The notes beneath the pieces were generated by a model. That model was not told the DNA's origin. It saw only the letters and a list, made by a program, of their open reading frames with translations, and ran no database searches. A program made the translations under genes and the position numbers. Below are positions 41,834 through 52,358 of a stretch of 64,000 nucleotides of DNA, in pieces (the first letter of the stretch is position 1; every line of letters starts with the position of its first letter). Source of the DNA: Pseudomonadota bacterium (GTDB lineage Bacteria > Pseudomonadota > Gammaproteobacteria > Halothiobacillales > Halothiobacillaceae); contig JAJYYE010000001.1 in NCBI GenBank assembly GCA_021801265.1, positions 248,001 through 312,000 of the forward strand. Direction: 5' to 3'.

Positions 41834-43549
41834 CTAGTGTGCATTCTGATGTGGTGAAGAAGCGGCTTCGGGCGCAACGGCAGGCGGAGCGCCCGTGTCA
41901 CCGGTCATGCGTTCAAATGAGGCTTGCAGACTGCTTTCGGAATCCAGCAAAAACTGACCGGAGGCGACAACTTCGTCCTGGGGCGCCAATCCGCGCTCAA
42001 TCTGAGTGTAGCCATCCGCCGACTGCCCCACGGTCACCAACACCGGCTGAAAACTGCCATCGGCATTTTTGCGCACCACGCGCGCACCATTCGGTGTGGG
42101 GATGACTGCCGATGTCGGCACGGTCAGCACATCGGCCTGCGGCGCGCCGCTGATGCCCACTTCGGCAAACTGATTGGGCTTGAGTACACCATCGGGGTTT
42201 TCAAACACCAATCGGGCTTTGAGGGTGCGCGATTTGGGATCGAGCTCGGGATACACGAAATCCACGGTGCCGTGCCAAATGCGCCCTGGAATACCATCAA
42301 CCGTCATTGTCGTCGGTTGACCAACCGCCACCTGGTTCATATCGCGCGCTAAAATTTCTGCCTGCACCCACACCTTGCTCGCATCGGCGATGGTGTACAT
42401 ATCCAGATCGGGCGTGACATACATGCCATCGCGCAAATTAATCGCCGAAATGTAGCCCGCCTGCGGTGCCAGCACCGGGATGGTGCGTGCCACCTTGCCA
42501 CTGGCCGCGACTTGATTGATGATCGATTCCGGCACATTCAGCAACCGCAACCGTTCCCTGGCGGCATCGCGCAGCTCTGCCATGCCGCTTTTTTGCGCGA
42601 CCAGAAAATCCTTTTCGGCCGACAAAATGTCCGGCGAATAGATGGTGAGCAGCACCTGCCCTTTTTGCACCCTGTCACCCAGCGCGCGCGCATTGAGTTG
42701 CTCCACCCAACCGCTGGCGCGCGGATGCACATGGGCGAGGCGATTTTCATCAAAATCAACCAACCCGACGCTGTGAATTTGCCGCGTCAGATTGCGCCAT
42801 TGCACGGGGGCGAGCACCACATTCATATAGCGCAAGGTCAACGGCGCCACGCTCACGGCAGGCATATTGACTGGCGCGGCAAGTGGTGGGTTCGCGGTGC
42901 TTCGATTGACCTGCGCGATCACGGGATTTCCCGAATGGGCGCTATCTCCGGCGGTATCCTTGGTACCCACTGGAAATAACTTCGGCACCAAGGTCATGCC
43001 GCAAATCGGGCAATGGCCGGGATGATCCTCAATAATTTGCGGATGCATCGGGCAGGTATATTTGGTGACGAACTGGGGCGTAACCGCTGCCCTGGAACTG
43101 GCTTGCGCGGGTTGTGGCGCAACAGCTGCTGGCATTTGCACTTGTGGCGCGGAGGATTGATCCGATCCGCTCATTGCCGCCTCGACCGTACCCCCTGCCG
43201 TATCACGGGTACCCACTGGAAATAACTTCGGCACCAAAGTCATGCCGCAAATCGGGCAATGGCCGGGGTGATCCTCAATAATTTGCGGATGCATCGGGCA
43301 GGTATATTTAGTGACGAGTTTGGGTTCCGCCGCTGTTTTTACGCTCGCTGTAGCGGGCTGATTTGTCACGGTCGGCTTGGCGCCATTGAGCCCGCTTGCC
43401 GCGCCGTCGCTCATATCCATGCCCGGCAGCGCTTCGGCGACCGCCGTGCGGATTGGGGATGCGCCAATCAAGGTATATGTCACGGCACTGGCCGTAACGC
43501 TCGCGACCACGCCGGTGGCCACGAGGCCAATCAGGGTTGCTTTGTTCAT
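41834..43549 (-). CDS. cusB: RND adaptor, CusB-type, with duplicated metal-binding domain
   Basis: Membrane-fusion protein linking the pump to the outer-membrane channel. 571 residues: N-terminal membrane anchor, then two copies of the heavy-metal-binding domain CPMHPQIIEDHPGHCPIC (residues 81-115 and 163-197; Cys/His C84, H87, C98, C101 and C166, H169, C180, C183), then hairpin, lipoyl and beta-barrel domains. Most CusB-like adaptors have at most one such domain. The extra copy arose by a DNA duplication described separately. It overlaps the channel gene by 4 bases (ATGA). Confidence 0.9.
   Translation of the reverse strand: MNKATLIGLVATGVVASVTASAVTYTLIGASPIRTAVAEALPGMDMSDGAASGLNGAKPTVTNQPATASVKTAAEPKLVTKYTCPMHPQIIEDHPGHCPICGMTLVPKLFPVGTRDTAGGTVEAAMSGSDQSSAPQVQMPAAVAPQPAQASSRAAVTPQFVTKYTCPMHPQIIEDHPGHCPICGMTLVPKLFPVGTKDTAGDSAHSGNPVIAQVNRSTANPPLAAPVNMPAVSVAPLTLRYMNVVLAPVQWRNLTRQIHSVGLVDFDENRLAHVHPRASGWVEQLNARALGDRVQKGQVLLTIYSPDILSAEKDFLVAQKSGMAELRDAARERLRLLNVPESIINQVAASGKVARTIPVLAPQAGYISAINLRDGMYVTPDLDMYTIADASKVWVQAEILARDMNQVAVGQPTTMTVDGIPGRIWHGTVDFVYPELDPKSRTLKARLVFENPDGVLKPNQFAEVGISGAPQADVLTVPTSAVIPTPNGARVVRKNADGSFQPVLVTVGQSADGYTQIERGLAPQDEVVASGQFLLDSESSLQASFERMTGDTGAPPAVAPEAASSPHQNAH
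42962..43317 (-). repeat. 110-bp direct duplication inside the adaptor gene
   Basis: Bases 42962-43071 and 43208-43317 are direct copies, 246 bases (82 codons) apart. I count three differences in 110 bases, all synonymous. The intervening Ala/Pro/Gln-rich linker is not duplicated. Confidence 0.95.
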
Positions 43550-44820
43550 GCGGGGTTCTCCAAAAGGTAACGCAGATCAATCAAGCGACTGGCGCGATCG
43601 ATCGTTAAATCCAGCCGTTGTTGCTGGCCTTGAATGAGTGCTTGTTCAGCATCGATAATCGCCGTGAAATCGCCGCCGCCCGCGCCAAACTGACTTTGCG
43701 CCAATTTCGACACCTGATGCAATTGCGGCAAGATGCGCTCGTCATACCCACGAATGCGCTGGTTGAGGCTGGTAAAATCGCGCTCAAGCGATTGAGCCTC
43801 GGCATGGAGTTGCGCCGCACGATCATCCAGCGCGAGTTGCTGGGCCGCCGCGCGCTGCTGGGCCGCCGCTAAACGCGGCACTTGACGCTCACCGGAGAAA
43901 ATCGGCAGGCTCATCGAGATGCCAATCGAGCCGGTATTGGGCATCGTGCCTGCGTTCACGCCATAACCGACTTCCACGCCAAACTGCGGCTTGAAGGCCG
44001 CTTTCGCCACCCCGATATCGGCACGAGCTTCACCGAGCTGTGCCCGCAACACGGCCAGTTCCGGCTGATTGTTGATTGCGCCCTGCGGCGCATCGCGCAA
44101 CCCGGCAGGCAAATCAGCGGGCCACGCAGCCTCGGCTCGATCACCAATCCAGCGCGCAAGACGGGCGCGCGTTGCGGATGCATCTCCTTGCTTCTGTTCA
44201 ACTTGATCATCCAACTCGGCCACCTTCACCTGCAAACGCACCAAATCAGTCGCCCGCGCACGTCCCGCGCTATAAGACGTTTGTGCGCTGCTTAACAACC
44301 GTCGGTACAGGGCTTGTTCATTGCGTAAAAGGGCAACCGTTTGCTCATCCCGATACACCGTCAGCCAAAATCGACGTACCTCCCGTAGCAGTAACTGGCG
44401 CTTCACCGTGATATCAGCGGTTGCCGCTGCCGTGCGCGCATCCGCCGCCAAGGCTTGCTGCGCCAAGGTATCGCCGGGCGGCAAGGTCTGGCTCAAACTC
44501 ACCGCCACCATCGTGGTGGGCAGTCGGGTCATGCTGAAATTATCGAGCGGCAAATTTTGCAGTCCCACCGATACGGTCGGGTCGGGCAACTGATCGGCAG
44601 CGCCCGCATCATGGGCATCGGCGGCGCGGCGGTGCTGCGCCGCTTCAATCCCTTGATCGCTCGTTAAAGCCAACGCTTCGGCTTGTTGCAAACTCAACGA
44701 CGCTGTGCCTGGACTCGGCGGGCCAGCCAAGGCCACACCGGTTAAATTCGACGATACCAACGCCACGCAAATCAAACTGACCCGTGGCGCAAAAAAAACG
44801 CTGCGAAAAAATAGGTTCAT
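43546..44820 (-). CDS. TolC/CusC-type outer-membrane efflux channel
   Basis: 424 residues from ATG 44820, with a signal peptide (cleavage near ALAGPP). The remainder is the repeated coiled-coil/beta pattern of outer-membrane efflux proteins (LSLQQAEALALTSDQGIEAA at the start, a mirrored segment in the second half). In an operon with cusB and cusA, it completes the tripartite metal efflux complex. The frame is open 40 codons upstream but without signal-peptide logic. Confidence 0.88.
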   Translation of the reverse strand: MNLFFRSVFFAPRVSLICVALVSSNLTGVALAGPPSPGTASLSLQQAEALALTSDQGIEAAQHRRAADAHDAGAADQLPDPTVSVGLQNLPLDNFSMTRLPTTMVAVSLSQTLPPGDTLAQQALAADARTAAATADITVKRQLLLREVRRFWLTVYRDEQTVALLRNEQALYRRLLSSAQTSYSAGRARATDLVRLQVKVAELDDQVEQKQGDASATRARLARWIGDRAEAAWPADLPAGLRDAPQGAINNQPELAVLRAQLGEARADIGVAKAAFKPQFGVEVGYGVNAGTMPNTGSIGISMSLPIFSGERQVPRLAAAQQRAAAQQLALDDRAAQLHAEAQSLERDFTSLNQRIRGYDERILPQLHQVSKLAQSQFGAGGGDFTAIIDAEQALIQGQQQRLDLTIDRASRLIDLRYLLENPA

Positions 44821-44988
44821 GATTAACCCCATCAAAAGCCAACAATCAATTAACGCCTTCGGCACCGACAGCAAGGCCTGCCCGAATTTTTGCGCTAACT
44901 GCCGCGAAATCGCACCGATAACCTGGATAAATCCAAGCAACCCAAAGGGCGTTTAGGGCGAATTTTGGGCGTAGTAGCCCGCTGTGGA

Positions 44989-45402
44989 TTAACCGATGGG
45001 GGGACGAAAGAGGATAGCGGTCACACCTTGATGTGCGTGCGCCAATGCAGCAGATAGTTTTTCAGAAAGTACCGGCGACACGACAGGCACCGTGTTATAC
45101 GAGGGGAGCGCTACCGAACCCAGTAATAAACACAGGCTGCAATGCTCGCAACCATTCACACAGTGGTAAGCCACAGGCTGCGCGTTGTCATCGCTCATCA
45201 CCATGGCGCCAGCCAAACCCGACTCATGACAATGAGGCTGCTGTGGTGCGGGTTGAGGCTGCCACGTATTTTGCCAGCCCCGCGCAAACGCATCAGACAT
45301 CATCGGGCAGCCCTCAATGACCGCAGCTGCCAGCGCGTTGTCGAGCGGGAGCCAGACAGCGAACAGCAGCATAATCGACGAAATGAAGCGTCTGAGGTTC
45401 AT
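44989..45402 (-). CDS. Small secreted Cys/His-rich protein
   Basis: 137 residues with an N-terminal signal peptide (cleavage near ALAAA). The mature part has Met (CPMMSD), His/Cys (QPHCHESG) and a cysteine knot-like HCVNGCEHCSLC cluster. I do not recognise the family for certain; the layout recalls DUF2946-type proteins seen by copper genes. It is the first gene of the cusCBA unit (168 bases upstream of the channel), so a periplasmic metal-binding role is inferred. No ribosome binding site stands out. Confidence 0.65.
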   Translation of the reverse strand: MNLRRFISSIMLLFAVWLPLDNALAAAVIEGCPMMSDAFARGWQNTWQPQPAPQQPHCHESGLAGAMVMSDDNAQPVAYHCVNGCEHCSLCLLLGSVALPSYNTVPVVSPVLSEKLSAALAHAHQGVTAILFRPPIG

Positions 45403-45482
45403 GAGTCAGAGTATCGATGAGCTTCAAGACATTTGCAATCCCGACTCCATCACAATGACTATGCAGCAATCGAGGAATCCAC

Positions 45483-45511
45483 TTGACGGCGCCTCGATGT
45501 GCCGCTAATAT
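45483..45511 (+). promoter_or_regulatory. Sigma-70 promoter for rplU-rpmA
   Basis: TTGACG (45483-45488), 17-base spacer, TAATAT (45506-45511), followed by a GC-rich discriminator (CCGCCGCC) as in growth-rate-controlled promoters. It is about 87 bases upstream of the rplU start. Confidence 0.75.
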
Positions 45512-45597
45512 CCGCCGCCTTTCCATAAGATCACAGTGCGTGTCTGGCTGACATAACAAGCTAGCGTGCGCGACCTGAACAAAGGTTAAATACCAAC

Positions 45598-45909
45598 ATG
45601 TACGCAGTAGTAGTCACCGGCGGTAAACAATATCGCGTAGAACCTGGCGAATGGCTCCGGGTTGAAAAATTAGAAGGCGAAGAAGGCACCGCAATCACTT
45701 TGGATCGCGTGTTGATGATCGCTGACGGCGAAGCCATCAAAGTGGGCTCGCCCACCTTGGCTGGCGCCACCGTCACCGCTGAAATTATTGGCCAGGGCCG
45801 CGGCAAGAAAATTGATATCATCAAGTTTCGTCGTCGTAAGCATCATCGCAAGCATCAAGGTCATCGCCAAGCGTTCACCGAGATCAAGATCACCAGCATT
45901 AATGGTTAA
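45598..45909 (+). CDS. rplU: 50S ribosomal protein L21
   Basis: 103 residues, [20 protein letters not shown] at the start and [16 protein letters not shown] in the rRNA-binding tail. First gene of the conserved rplU-rpmA-obgE order. Confidence 0.98.
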   Translation: MYAVVVTGGKQYRVEPGEWLRVEKLEGEEGTAITLDRVLMIADGEAIKVGSPTLAGATVTAEIIGQGRGKKIDIIKFRRRKHHRKHQGHRQAFTEIKITSING

Positions 45910-45963
45910 TTTCGCGTAAGGCGGCGCCTCTGCCCGCCTTAATGCACTGTTTGGAGTTTTGTC

Positions 45964-46224
45964 ATGGCACATAAAAAAGCAGCCGGCTCGTCACGCAACG
46001 GCCGTGATTCCGAAAGCAAACGCTTGGGCGTTAAACGCTACGGCGGCCAAGTCATCAACGCGGGTAGTATCATTATTCGTCAACGGGGCACCCAGTTTCA
46101 CCCGGGCGCGAATGTGGGCTGTGGTCGTGACTACACCCTGTTCGCACTGGTTGATGGCGCGGTGAAATTCGAAGTAAAAGGCGACAAATCGCGTCGCTTT
46201 GTGAGCATCGTACCCACCGTATAA
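45964..46224 (+). CDS. rpmA: 50S ribosomal protein L27
   Basis: 86 residues; the N-terminus [16 protein letters not shown] reaches the peptidyl-transferase centre and needs no processing. A small hairpin (AAGGCGG / CCGCCTT, 45918-45940) lies in the 54-base gap after rplU. Confidence 0.98.
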   Translation: MAHKKAAGSSRNGRDSESKRLGVKRYGGQVINAGSIIIRQRGTQFHPGANVGCGRDYTLFALVDGAVKFEVKGDKSRRFVSIVPTV

Positions 46225-46294
46225 ATGGTGCCGGCCACAGCGGTTCGTCCGTTCGGCTGCGGTGAATTTTTCTTGCTTGGGCAACCAAGTTTTT

Positions 46295-46325
46295 AGCCCC
46301 GTACACTGCGGGGCTTTTGTGTTTT
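46295..46325 (+). terminator. Terminator or attenuator between rpmA and obgE
   Basis: 7-bp stem AGCCCCG / CGGGGCT with TACACTG loop, followed by TTTGTGTTTT. The T-run is broken, so partial read-through into obgE is likely. Confidence 0.6.
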
Positions 46326-46379
46326 CGGCTGCTTTCGGATTGATCCTGTTCATGCCCCGAACCACGGCCTAGGTGATAG

Positions 46380-47510
<1,131 letters not shown>

Positions 47511-47516
47511 TCCCCC

Positions 47517-48665
47517 ATGAGTCGAATCGATCACCCCGTGAGCGCCCGAGCACATCTCAAAACTGATCGTCGCTGGGTGATTAAAATCGGCTCAGCCATG
47601 GTGACGGGTAATGGGGCCGGCTTGGATTTAGCAGCCATCGACCACTGGGCGGGGCAAATTGCAGCCTTAAGGGCGCAAGGCCGGGAAATTGTGATTGTGA
47701 CCTCCGGCGCGGTGGCCGAGGGCATGGCGCGCTTGGGTTGGAAAGATCGCCCCGCTGCCCTGCCCGAATTGCAAGCCGCCGCCGCCGTGGGGCAAATGGG
47801 GTTGGTACAGGCCTATGCGGATGTCCTATTGCGCCACGGCATTCACACGGCGCAAATTTTGCTCACGCACGATGATTTATCCGACCGCCAACGGTATTTG
47901 AATGCGCGCAGCACCTTGCGGGTTTTACTGGATTTAGGCGTGGTGCCGGTGGTCAATGAAAACGATACCGTGGCCACCGATGAAATTCGTTTTGGTGATA
48001 ACGACACCCTTGCCGCACTGGTTGCCAATCTCGTGGAAGCCGATGTCTTGGTGATTCTGACCGATCAGCTCGGGCTTTTTGATGCAGACCCGCGCAAAAA
48101 TCTCGCCGCCCGATTGCTCACCGAAGTCACCGCAGGCGATCCTGCATTAGAAAGCATGGCCTCAGCCGAAGGCGGCAAACTCGGGCGCGGCGGGATGTAT
48201 ACCAAAGTAATCGCCGCCAAACGCGCCGCTCAATCGGGCGCAGTCACCGTGGTCGCTTCGGGGGCGACGCCACAGGTGCTGCTTCAACTGGCAGCAGGCA
48301 AACCGGATGTCGGCACGGTGTTCCAACCAGCGCAGAATCGGCTGGCAGCGCGCAAGCAATGGCTGGCGGGGCAATTGCGCGCACGCGGCACGCTGCATGT
48401 GGATTTTGGCGCGGCAGCCGCTTTGCGCCAAGGGGGGTGCTCGCTTTTACCCATCGGCGTCACTCAGGTAGAAGGCGAGTTTACCCGAGGCGATTTAGTG
48501 CGGATTGTCGATGCATCGGGCCAGGATTTCGCCAGAGGCTTAACCAATTACAGCACAGAGCACGCCCGAAAACTCTGCCGGCAACCCAGCAACGCCATTG
48601 CGGCGCTACTCGGTTTTGTTGAAGAAGACGAGCTGGTTCACCGCGATAATCTAGTTTTACTTTAA
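47517..48665 (+). CDS. proB: Glutamate 5-kinase
   Basis: Phosphorylates glutamate in the first step of proline synthesis. 382 residues: amino-acid-kinase domain ([34 protein letters not shown]) and a C-terminal PUA domain from about residue 285. Feedback inhibition by proline is a family property. Last gene of the rplU-obgE-proB run, convergent with ppk1; the 55-base gap has no clear hairpin. Confidence 0.95.
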   Translation: MSRIDHPVSARAHLKTDRRWVIKIGSAMVTGNGAGLDLAAIDHWAGQIAALRAQGREIVIVTSGAVAEGMARLGWKDRPAALPELQAAAAVGQMGLVQAYADVLLRHGIHTAQILLTHDDLSDRQRYLNARSTLRVLLDLGVVPVVNENDTVATDEIRFGDNDTLAALVANLVEADVLVILTDQLGLFDADPRKNLAARLLTEVTAGDPALESMASAEGGKLGRGGMYTKVIAAKRAAQSGAVTVVASGATPQVLLQLAAGKPDVGTVFQPAQNRLAARKQWLAGQLRARGTLHVDFGAAAALRQGGCSLLPIGVTQVEGEFTRGDLVRIVDASGQDFARGLTNYSTEHARKLCRQPSNAIAALLGFVEEDELVHRDNLVLL

Positions 48666-48720
48666 GCCGGGCACATCCCATCAGCGCGATATGTTTCGCC
48701 CCAACCAGTATCATCCCAAG

Positions 48721-50799
48721 TTATCCGGTTAAATCATCCAGCAGCGATTGCTGCGCGGAGCGTGGCTTGGCATTGTGATGTCGTTTGACCCGATGATACA
48801 ACCCATCCGCCTCAAGCGCCCATGCGCCGGTGTTATCGCTAAGATAACGCTCAAACGCCTCATTAATTACCCGCACCTTCAACTCGGGCGAATCGATGGG
48901 GAAGCAGGTTTCCAGGCGCACGAAGAAGTTGCGTGGCATCCAGTCGGCGCTGGATAAGAACAGTTCATCATCGCCATCATTCAAGAAGTAAAACACCCGG
49001 GGGTGCTCTAAAAACCGCCCCATCACCGAGCGCACATGGATATTTTCGGATAACCCGGGAATACCAGGCTGCAAGCAGCAGACACCGCGCACAATCAGTT
49101 CAATCACCACACCCGCTTGAGAGGCCTGATATAAGGCCTCGATAATCTGGCGGTCGATTAGTGCATTCATTTTGGCGCGGATCAGCGCCTTGCGCCCTGC
49201 CCTTGCGTGCTCCATCTCTCGCCCAATCCGCTCCAACATACCGCTATGCAAGGTGAAGGGCGATTGCAGCAAACGCTTGAGCCGCATGCCCCGCCCCAGC
49301 CCGGTGAGCTGCATAAACAGTTTATTGACATCGTCACCGAAAAACCGGTCATCAGTCAGCAAACCGAAATCCGTATAAATTCGAGCAGTACCGGGGTGAT
49401 AGTTGCCTGTACCCAGATGCACAAAGCGCTTTAAGCGCGAGCCATCGCGACGCAAAACCAGGGTCATTTTACCGTGGGTTTTGTAGCCTACGATGCCATA
49501 CGCCACATAGGCACCCGCTTTTTGCAGTCGCGTGGTGATGTCGATATTTGCCTCTTCATCGAAGCGGGCACGCAACTCAACAACCGCCGTCACTTCCTTG
49601 CCCGCCCGGGCCGCCGCCTCCAATGCATCGACAATCGCCGAGTCACGCCCGGTGCGGTAGAGCGTCATTTTAATGGCCACGACCTTCGGATCGCTGGCCG
49701 CTTGGCGTACAAATTCGACCACGGGCAAAAATGATTCATAGGGGTGATGCAACAAGATTGAACCGCGTTGTTCGATGGTTTCAAAGATATTCGCATCGCC
49801 GCTTAACTCATTTTTAAGCTTTGGCGTAAAAGGGACATCCTTCAGATCCGCGCGATTAACCAAGCCGTACAATGCCATCAAGCGATTCAGATTCACCGGG
49901 CCGTGTACCTGGAATACCGCATGGTTTTCCAATTTGAAGCGGTCGCACAAAAAATCGATCATTTCCTGCGGGCAGTTATCGGCAACTTCAAGCCGCACGG
50001 CATCACCGTAATTACGTTCAAACAATCCGCCCTGCAAGGTTTTGAGCAAATCCTCATCATCATCCAGATCAACGGCCAGATCACTGTTGCGGGTAACCCG
50101 GAACTGGTAGCAGCCCGTCACCGTCATCCCCGGAAACAACTCATGCACATGGGCGTGAATGATTGAGCTCAGAAACACAAAACTCGAAGTGCTACCGGAA
50201 GCCTCTTCATCCATCCGGATAATCCGAGGAAGCGCGCGCGGCGCCTGAACAATCGCCATCCATGCTTCGCGGCCATAATCATCCGTCCCTTCCAGCGAGA
50301 CGACAAAATTGAGCGATTTATTCAAAATGCGCGGGAAAGGATGCGAGGGGTCGAGTCCCAAGGGGGTCAGCAAGGGGAGTAGTTCGCGCCGAAAAAACTG
50401 CTTCACCCATAACGCTTGCGCTTCACTCCAATGGGTACGGCGGAGAAAATCGATCCCTTGTTCGGCCAGTGCGGGAATAATCTCATCGTTGAGCGTGTGA
50501 TATTGGTCGTAAACCAACTCATGTGCTTTCGTGTACACCTGGGTGAGCTGCTCCTCAGGTGTTAAACCGGAATCATCCGGACGGCTCAAACCCACCCGCA
50601 ATTGCTGGGTGAGTGAGCCGATTCGAACCTCAAACAACTCATCCAGATTCGACGACGAAATACATAAAAACTTCAACCGCTCCAGCAGGGGCACACTGAC
50701 ATCCTGCGCCAACTCAAGCACGCGGCGATTGAAGGCAATCAGGCTCAATTCACGATTGATGAATACAGGAGAAATAGATTGTTCTGGGTTTTCAGTCAT
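48721..50799 (-). CDS. ppk1: Polyphosphate kinase 1
   Basis: Makes inorganic polyphosphate from ATP at the inner membrane. 692 residues with N domain (ISPVFINRELSLIAFNRRVLEL), head domain and the two phospholipase-D-like catalytic halves; the phosphorylated histidine is the one in GYKTHGKMTLV, and HHPYESF is conserved. ATG at 50799. Divergent from phoU, with Pho-type heptads in between, suggesting phosphate-starvation control. Confidence 0.96.
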   Translation of the reverse strand: MTENPEQSISPVFINRELSLIAFNRRVLELAQDVSVPLLERLKFLCISSSNLDELFEVRIGSLTQQLRVGLSRPDDSGLTPEEQLTQVYTKAHELVYDQYHTLNDEIIPALAEQGIDFLRRTHWSEAQALWVKQFFRRELLPLLTPLGLDPSHPFPRILNKSLNFVVSLEGTDDYGREAWMAIVQAPRALPRIIRMDEEASGSTSSFVFLSSIIHAHVHELFPGMTVTGCYQFRVTRNSDLAVDLDDDEDLLKTLQGGLFERNYGDAVRLEVADNCPQEMIDFLCDRFKLENHAVFQVHGPVNLNRLMALYGLVNRADLKDVPFTPKLKNELSGDANIFETIEQRGSILLHHPYESFLPVVEFVRQAASDPKVVAIKMTLYRTGRDSAIVDALEAAARAGKEVTAVVELRARFDEEANIDITTRLQKAGAYVAYGIVGYKTHGKMTLVLRRDGSRLKRFVHLGTGNYHPGTARIYTDFGLLTDDRFFGDDVNKLFMQLTGLGRGMRLKRLLQSPFTLHSGMLERIGREMEHARAGRKALIRAKMNALIDRQIIEALYQASQAGVVIELIVRGVCCLQPGIPGLSENIHVRSVMGRFLEHPRVFYFLNDGDDELFLSSADWMPRNFFVRLETCFPIDSPELKVRVINEAFERYLSDNTGAWALEADGLYHRVKRHHNAKPRSAQQSLLDDLTG

Positions 50800-50901
50800 A
50801 AAATCGCAACTTGGTTGAACTAGAATGAGTATAAGGAATTACTGGCGTGCTTATAGTCACACAGAAGGATGCAAATTTCTTCTTTAAGCGCCCATCTCAC
50901 T

Positions 50902-50941
50902 CGTGTCATTATGAAACAGGTCGGTGACAACTCGGTGACGC
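50902..50941 (-). promoter_or_regulatory. Candidate Pho box array between ppk1 and phoU
   Basis: Read on the minus strand, heptads recur every 11 bases: GCGTCAC, TTGTCAC, CTGTTTC, TGACACG, with 4-base spacers CGAG, CGAC, ATAA. The PhoB consensus heptad is CTGTCAT/C with a 4-base spacer; the second unit matches 6/7, the first 5/7, the others less. On the plus strand GTGTCAT (50903-50909) is also 6/7. Confidence 0.45.
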
Positions 50942-50987
50942 GCCCACCCCGCTCGCTTCAACAAACTTTTTGGAGAAAATCGATTTC

Positions 50988-51701
50988 ATGGAATCTTATA
51001 ACGGTACTCCGCACACGCTCACGCGCTTCGACGATGATTTAAACAGCCTACGCACACTCATGATGAATATGGGCGGCATGGCGGAGCAGCATTTTGCCGA
51101 TGCCTTGGCGTATCTACTGGATGCCGATGCCATTCGCGGCGCGCGTGCGATCAGCCAAGATTATGAAATCAATCGCCTAGAGTCCTCTATTGATGAACTG
51201 GCCATTCAGATCATCGCGCGCTACTCGCCCACAGCCAATGATTTACGCACCATCATGTCTGTGGTCAAAACCATCACTGATCTCGAGCGCATCGGCGATA
51301 AATCAGAAAAGCTTGCCCGCATTGCAGAAGAAATCGGCCCGACTCTGCGCACAACGGATTTTGTGAGCCATTTTCGTGTCATGGGGCGCATTGTGAGCGG
51401 CATGCTCCACGATGCGCTGGATGCCTTCGTGCGCTTGGACGCGATTGCTGCCGAGGAGATCATTCGCCGTGATACCCATGTCAACCAGGAATACAACGCA
51501 GTACACGGCATATTGCTGAAATTCATGACAGAAAACCCCAACTCGGCCGAAGTGAGTTTGCGGATGTTAAGTTGCATGCGTGCCATTGAGCGGATTGGTG
51601 ATCACTGCACCAATATCGCCGAATACGTCATATTCCAACAAAAGGGCCATGATGTTCGGCACGGCGAATTGTCGCGCGACAAACAACGCACACAAATTTA
51701 A
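50988..51701 (+). CDS. phoU: Phosphate signalling protein PhoU
   Basis: 237 residues in two homologous three-helix bundles; the metal-binding helix motifs appear as ITDLERIGDKSEKLARIAEE and MRAIERIGDHCTNIAEYVIF. PhoU links the Pst transporter to PhoR and restrains the Pho regulon. ATG 50988; TGGAGA lies 11 bases upstream, and an in-frame TTG at 50970 is less likely. No pst or phoBR genes are in the window. Confidence 0.95.
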   Translation: MESYNGTPHTLTRFDDDLNSLRTLMMNMGGMAEQHFADALAYLLDADAIRGARAISQDYEINRLESSIDELAIQIIARYSPTANDLRTIMSVVKTITDLERIGDKSEKLARIAEEIGPTLRTTDFVSHFRVMGRIVSGMLHDALDAFVRLDAIAAEEIIRRDTHVNQEYNAVHGILLKFMTENPNSAEVSLRMLSCMRAIERIGDHCTNIAEYVIFQQKGHDVRHGELSRDKQRTQI

Positions 51702-51760
51702 GCCGGATTTTGCATTGCGCTTAAAAGAAGTTGTACAACGCGGCTTGCAGCAGCAGATAC

Positions 51761-51789
51761 AAAAAAAAGCCCCGGAAATTGGGGCTTTT
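51761..51789. terminator. Bidirectional terminator between phoU and the cytochrome gene
   Basis: GCCCC / GGGGC core with a GGAAATT loop, extended by A-T pairs: eight A on the left and four T on the right. Confidence 0.85.
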
Positions 51790-51809
51790 GCTTGTGGGTA
51801 ATCCGAGGA

Positions 51810-52148
51810 TTATTTCAGGGTCGCAACGTAGGCAGCCAAGTTATCCATATCCTGCTCAGACAAACCTGCTGCATTTGGCGCCATAATGGCGTAATTAGCG
51901 CCGCCCAGATTACGCTTGTTCAAAGTGGCCATATCGCCAGCTTTGAAAGCAACCAAGGTAGCCTTGGTATCAGCCGCAGTCATGCCTGCCAATTTAGGGA
52001 ACATGCCTTGACCTTGAGCCTGCATGCCATGGCAAGAAGCACAAGAAGCATCAAACAAGGTTTTACCTGCAGCCGCATCACCTGCAGCCATTGCCGCGCC
52101 AGAAGCCATCAAACCAGCAGCCAGGATCATTACAGTCATCTTTTTCAT
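51810..52148 (-). CDS. Small periplasmic cytochrome c (single haem)
   Basis: 112 residues from ATG 52148 with a GGAGA site. Signal peptide cleaved near residue 21 (AMAAGDAAAG). Haem attachment CASCH (C36, C39, H40) and the probable methionine ligand M89 in YAIMAPNAAGLS place it in class I, c5/c553-like. It would carry electrons in the periplasm, for example from sulfur oxidation to a terminal oxidase; the partner is not in the window. Confidence 0.93.
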   Translation of the reverse strand: MKKMTVMILAAGLMASGAAMAAGDAAAGKTLFDASCASCHGMQAQGQGMFPKLAGMTAADTKATLVAFKAGDMATLNKRNLGGANYAIMAPNAAGLSEQDMDNLAAYVATLK

Positions 52149-52358
52149 CAAGTTTCTCCAGAAAAGGGGGGGCGTTGCACTAAACATTAGCGCTCAAACG
52201 GGTGAGCAGTGCGTATTTTAATCCAATTTTCATGCCAAACGGGATCAAAGCAAAAAACCCCCGGGTAATGAGGTCTTGGCACCCCGAACCGACAACCCGC
52301 CCCAGGTGCAAGATTGCAAATTGCACCCATCCAATTCGGCTTGCAATCCGCACTGAGG

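Noticed and set aside
45403-45450. TTGCAA-19-TACTCT upstream of the Cys/His-rich gene as a MerR/CueR-type promoter
   Set aside because: The 19-base spacer fits but there is no dyad symmetry in it, and both hexamers are modest matches.
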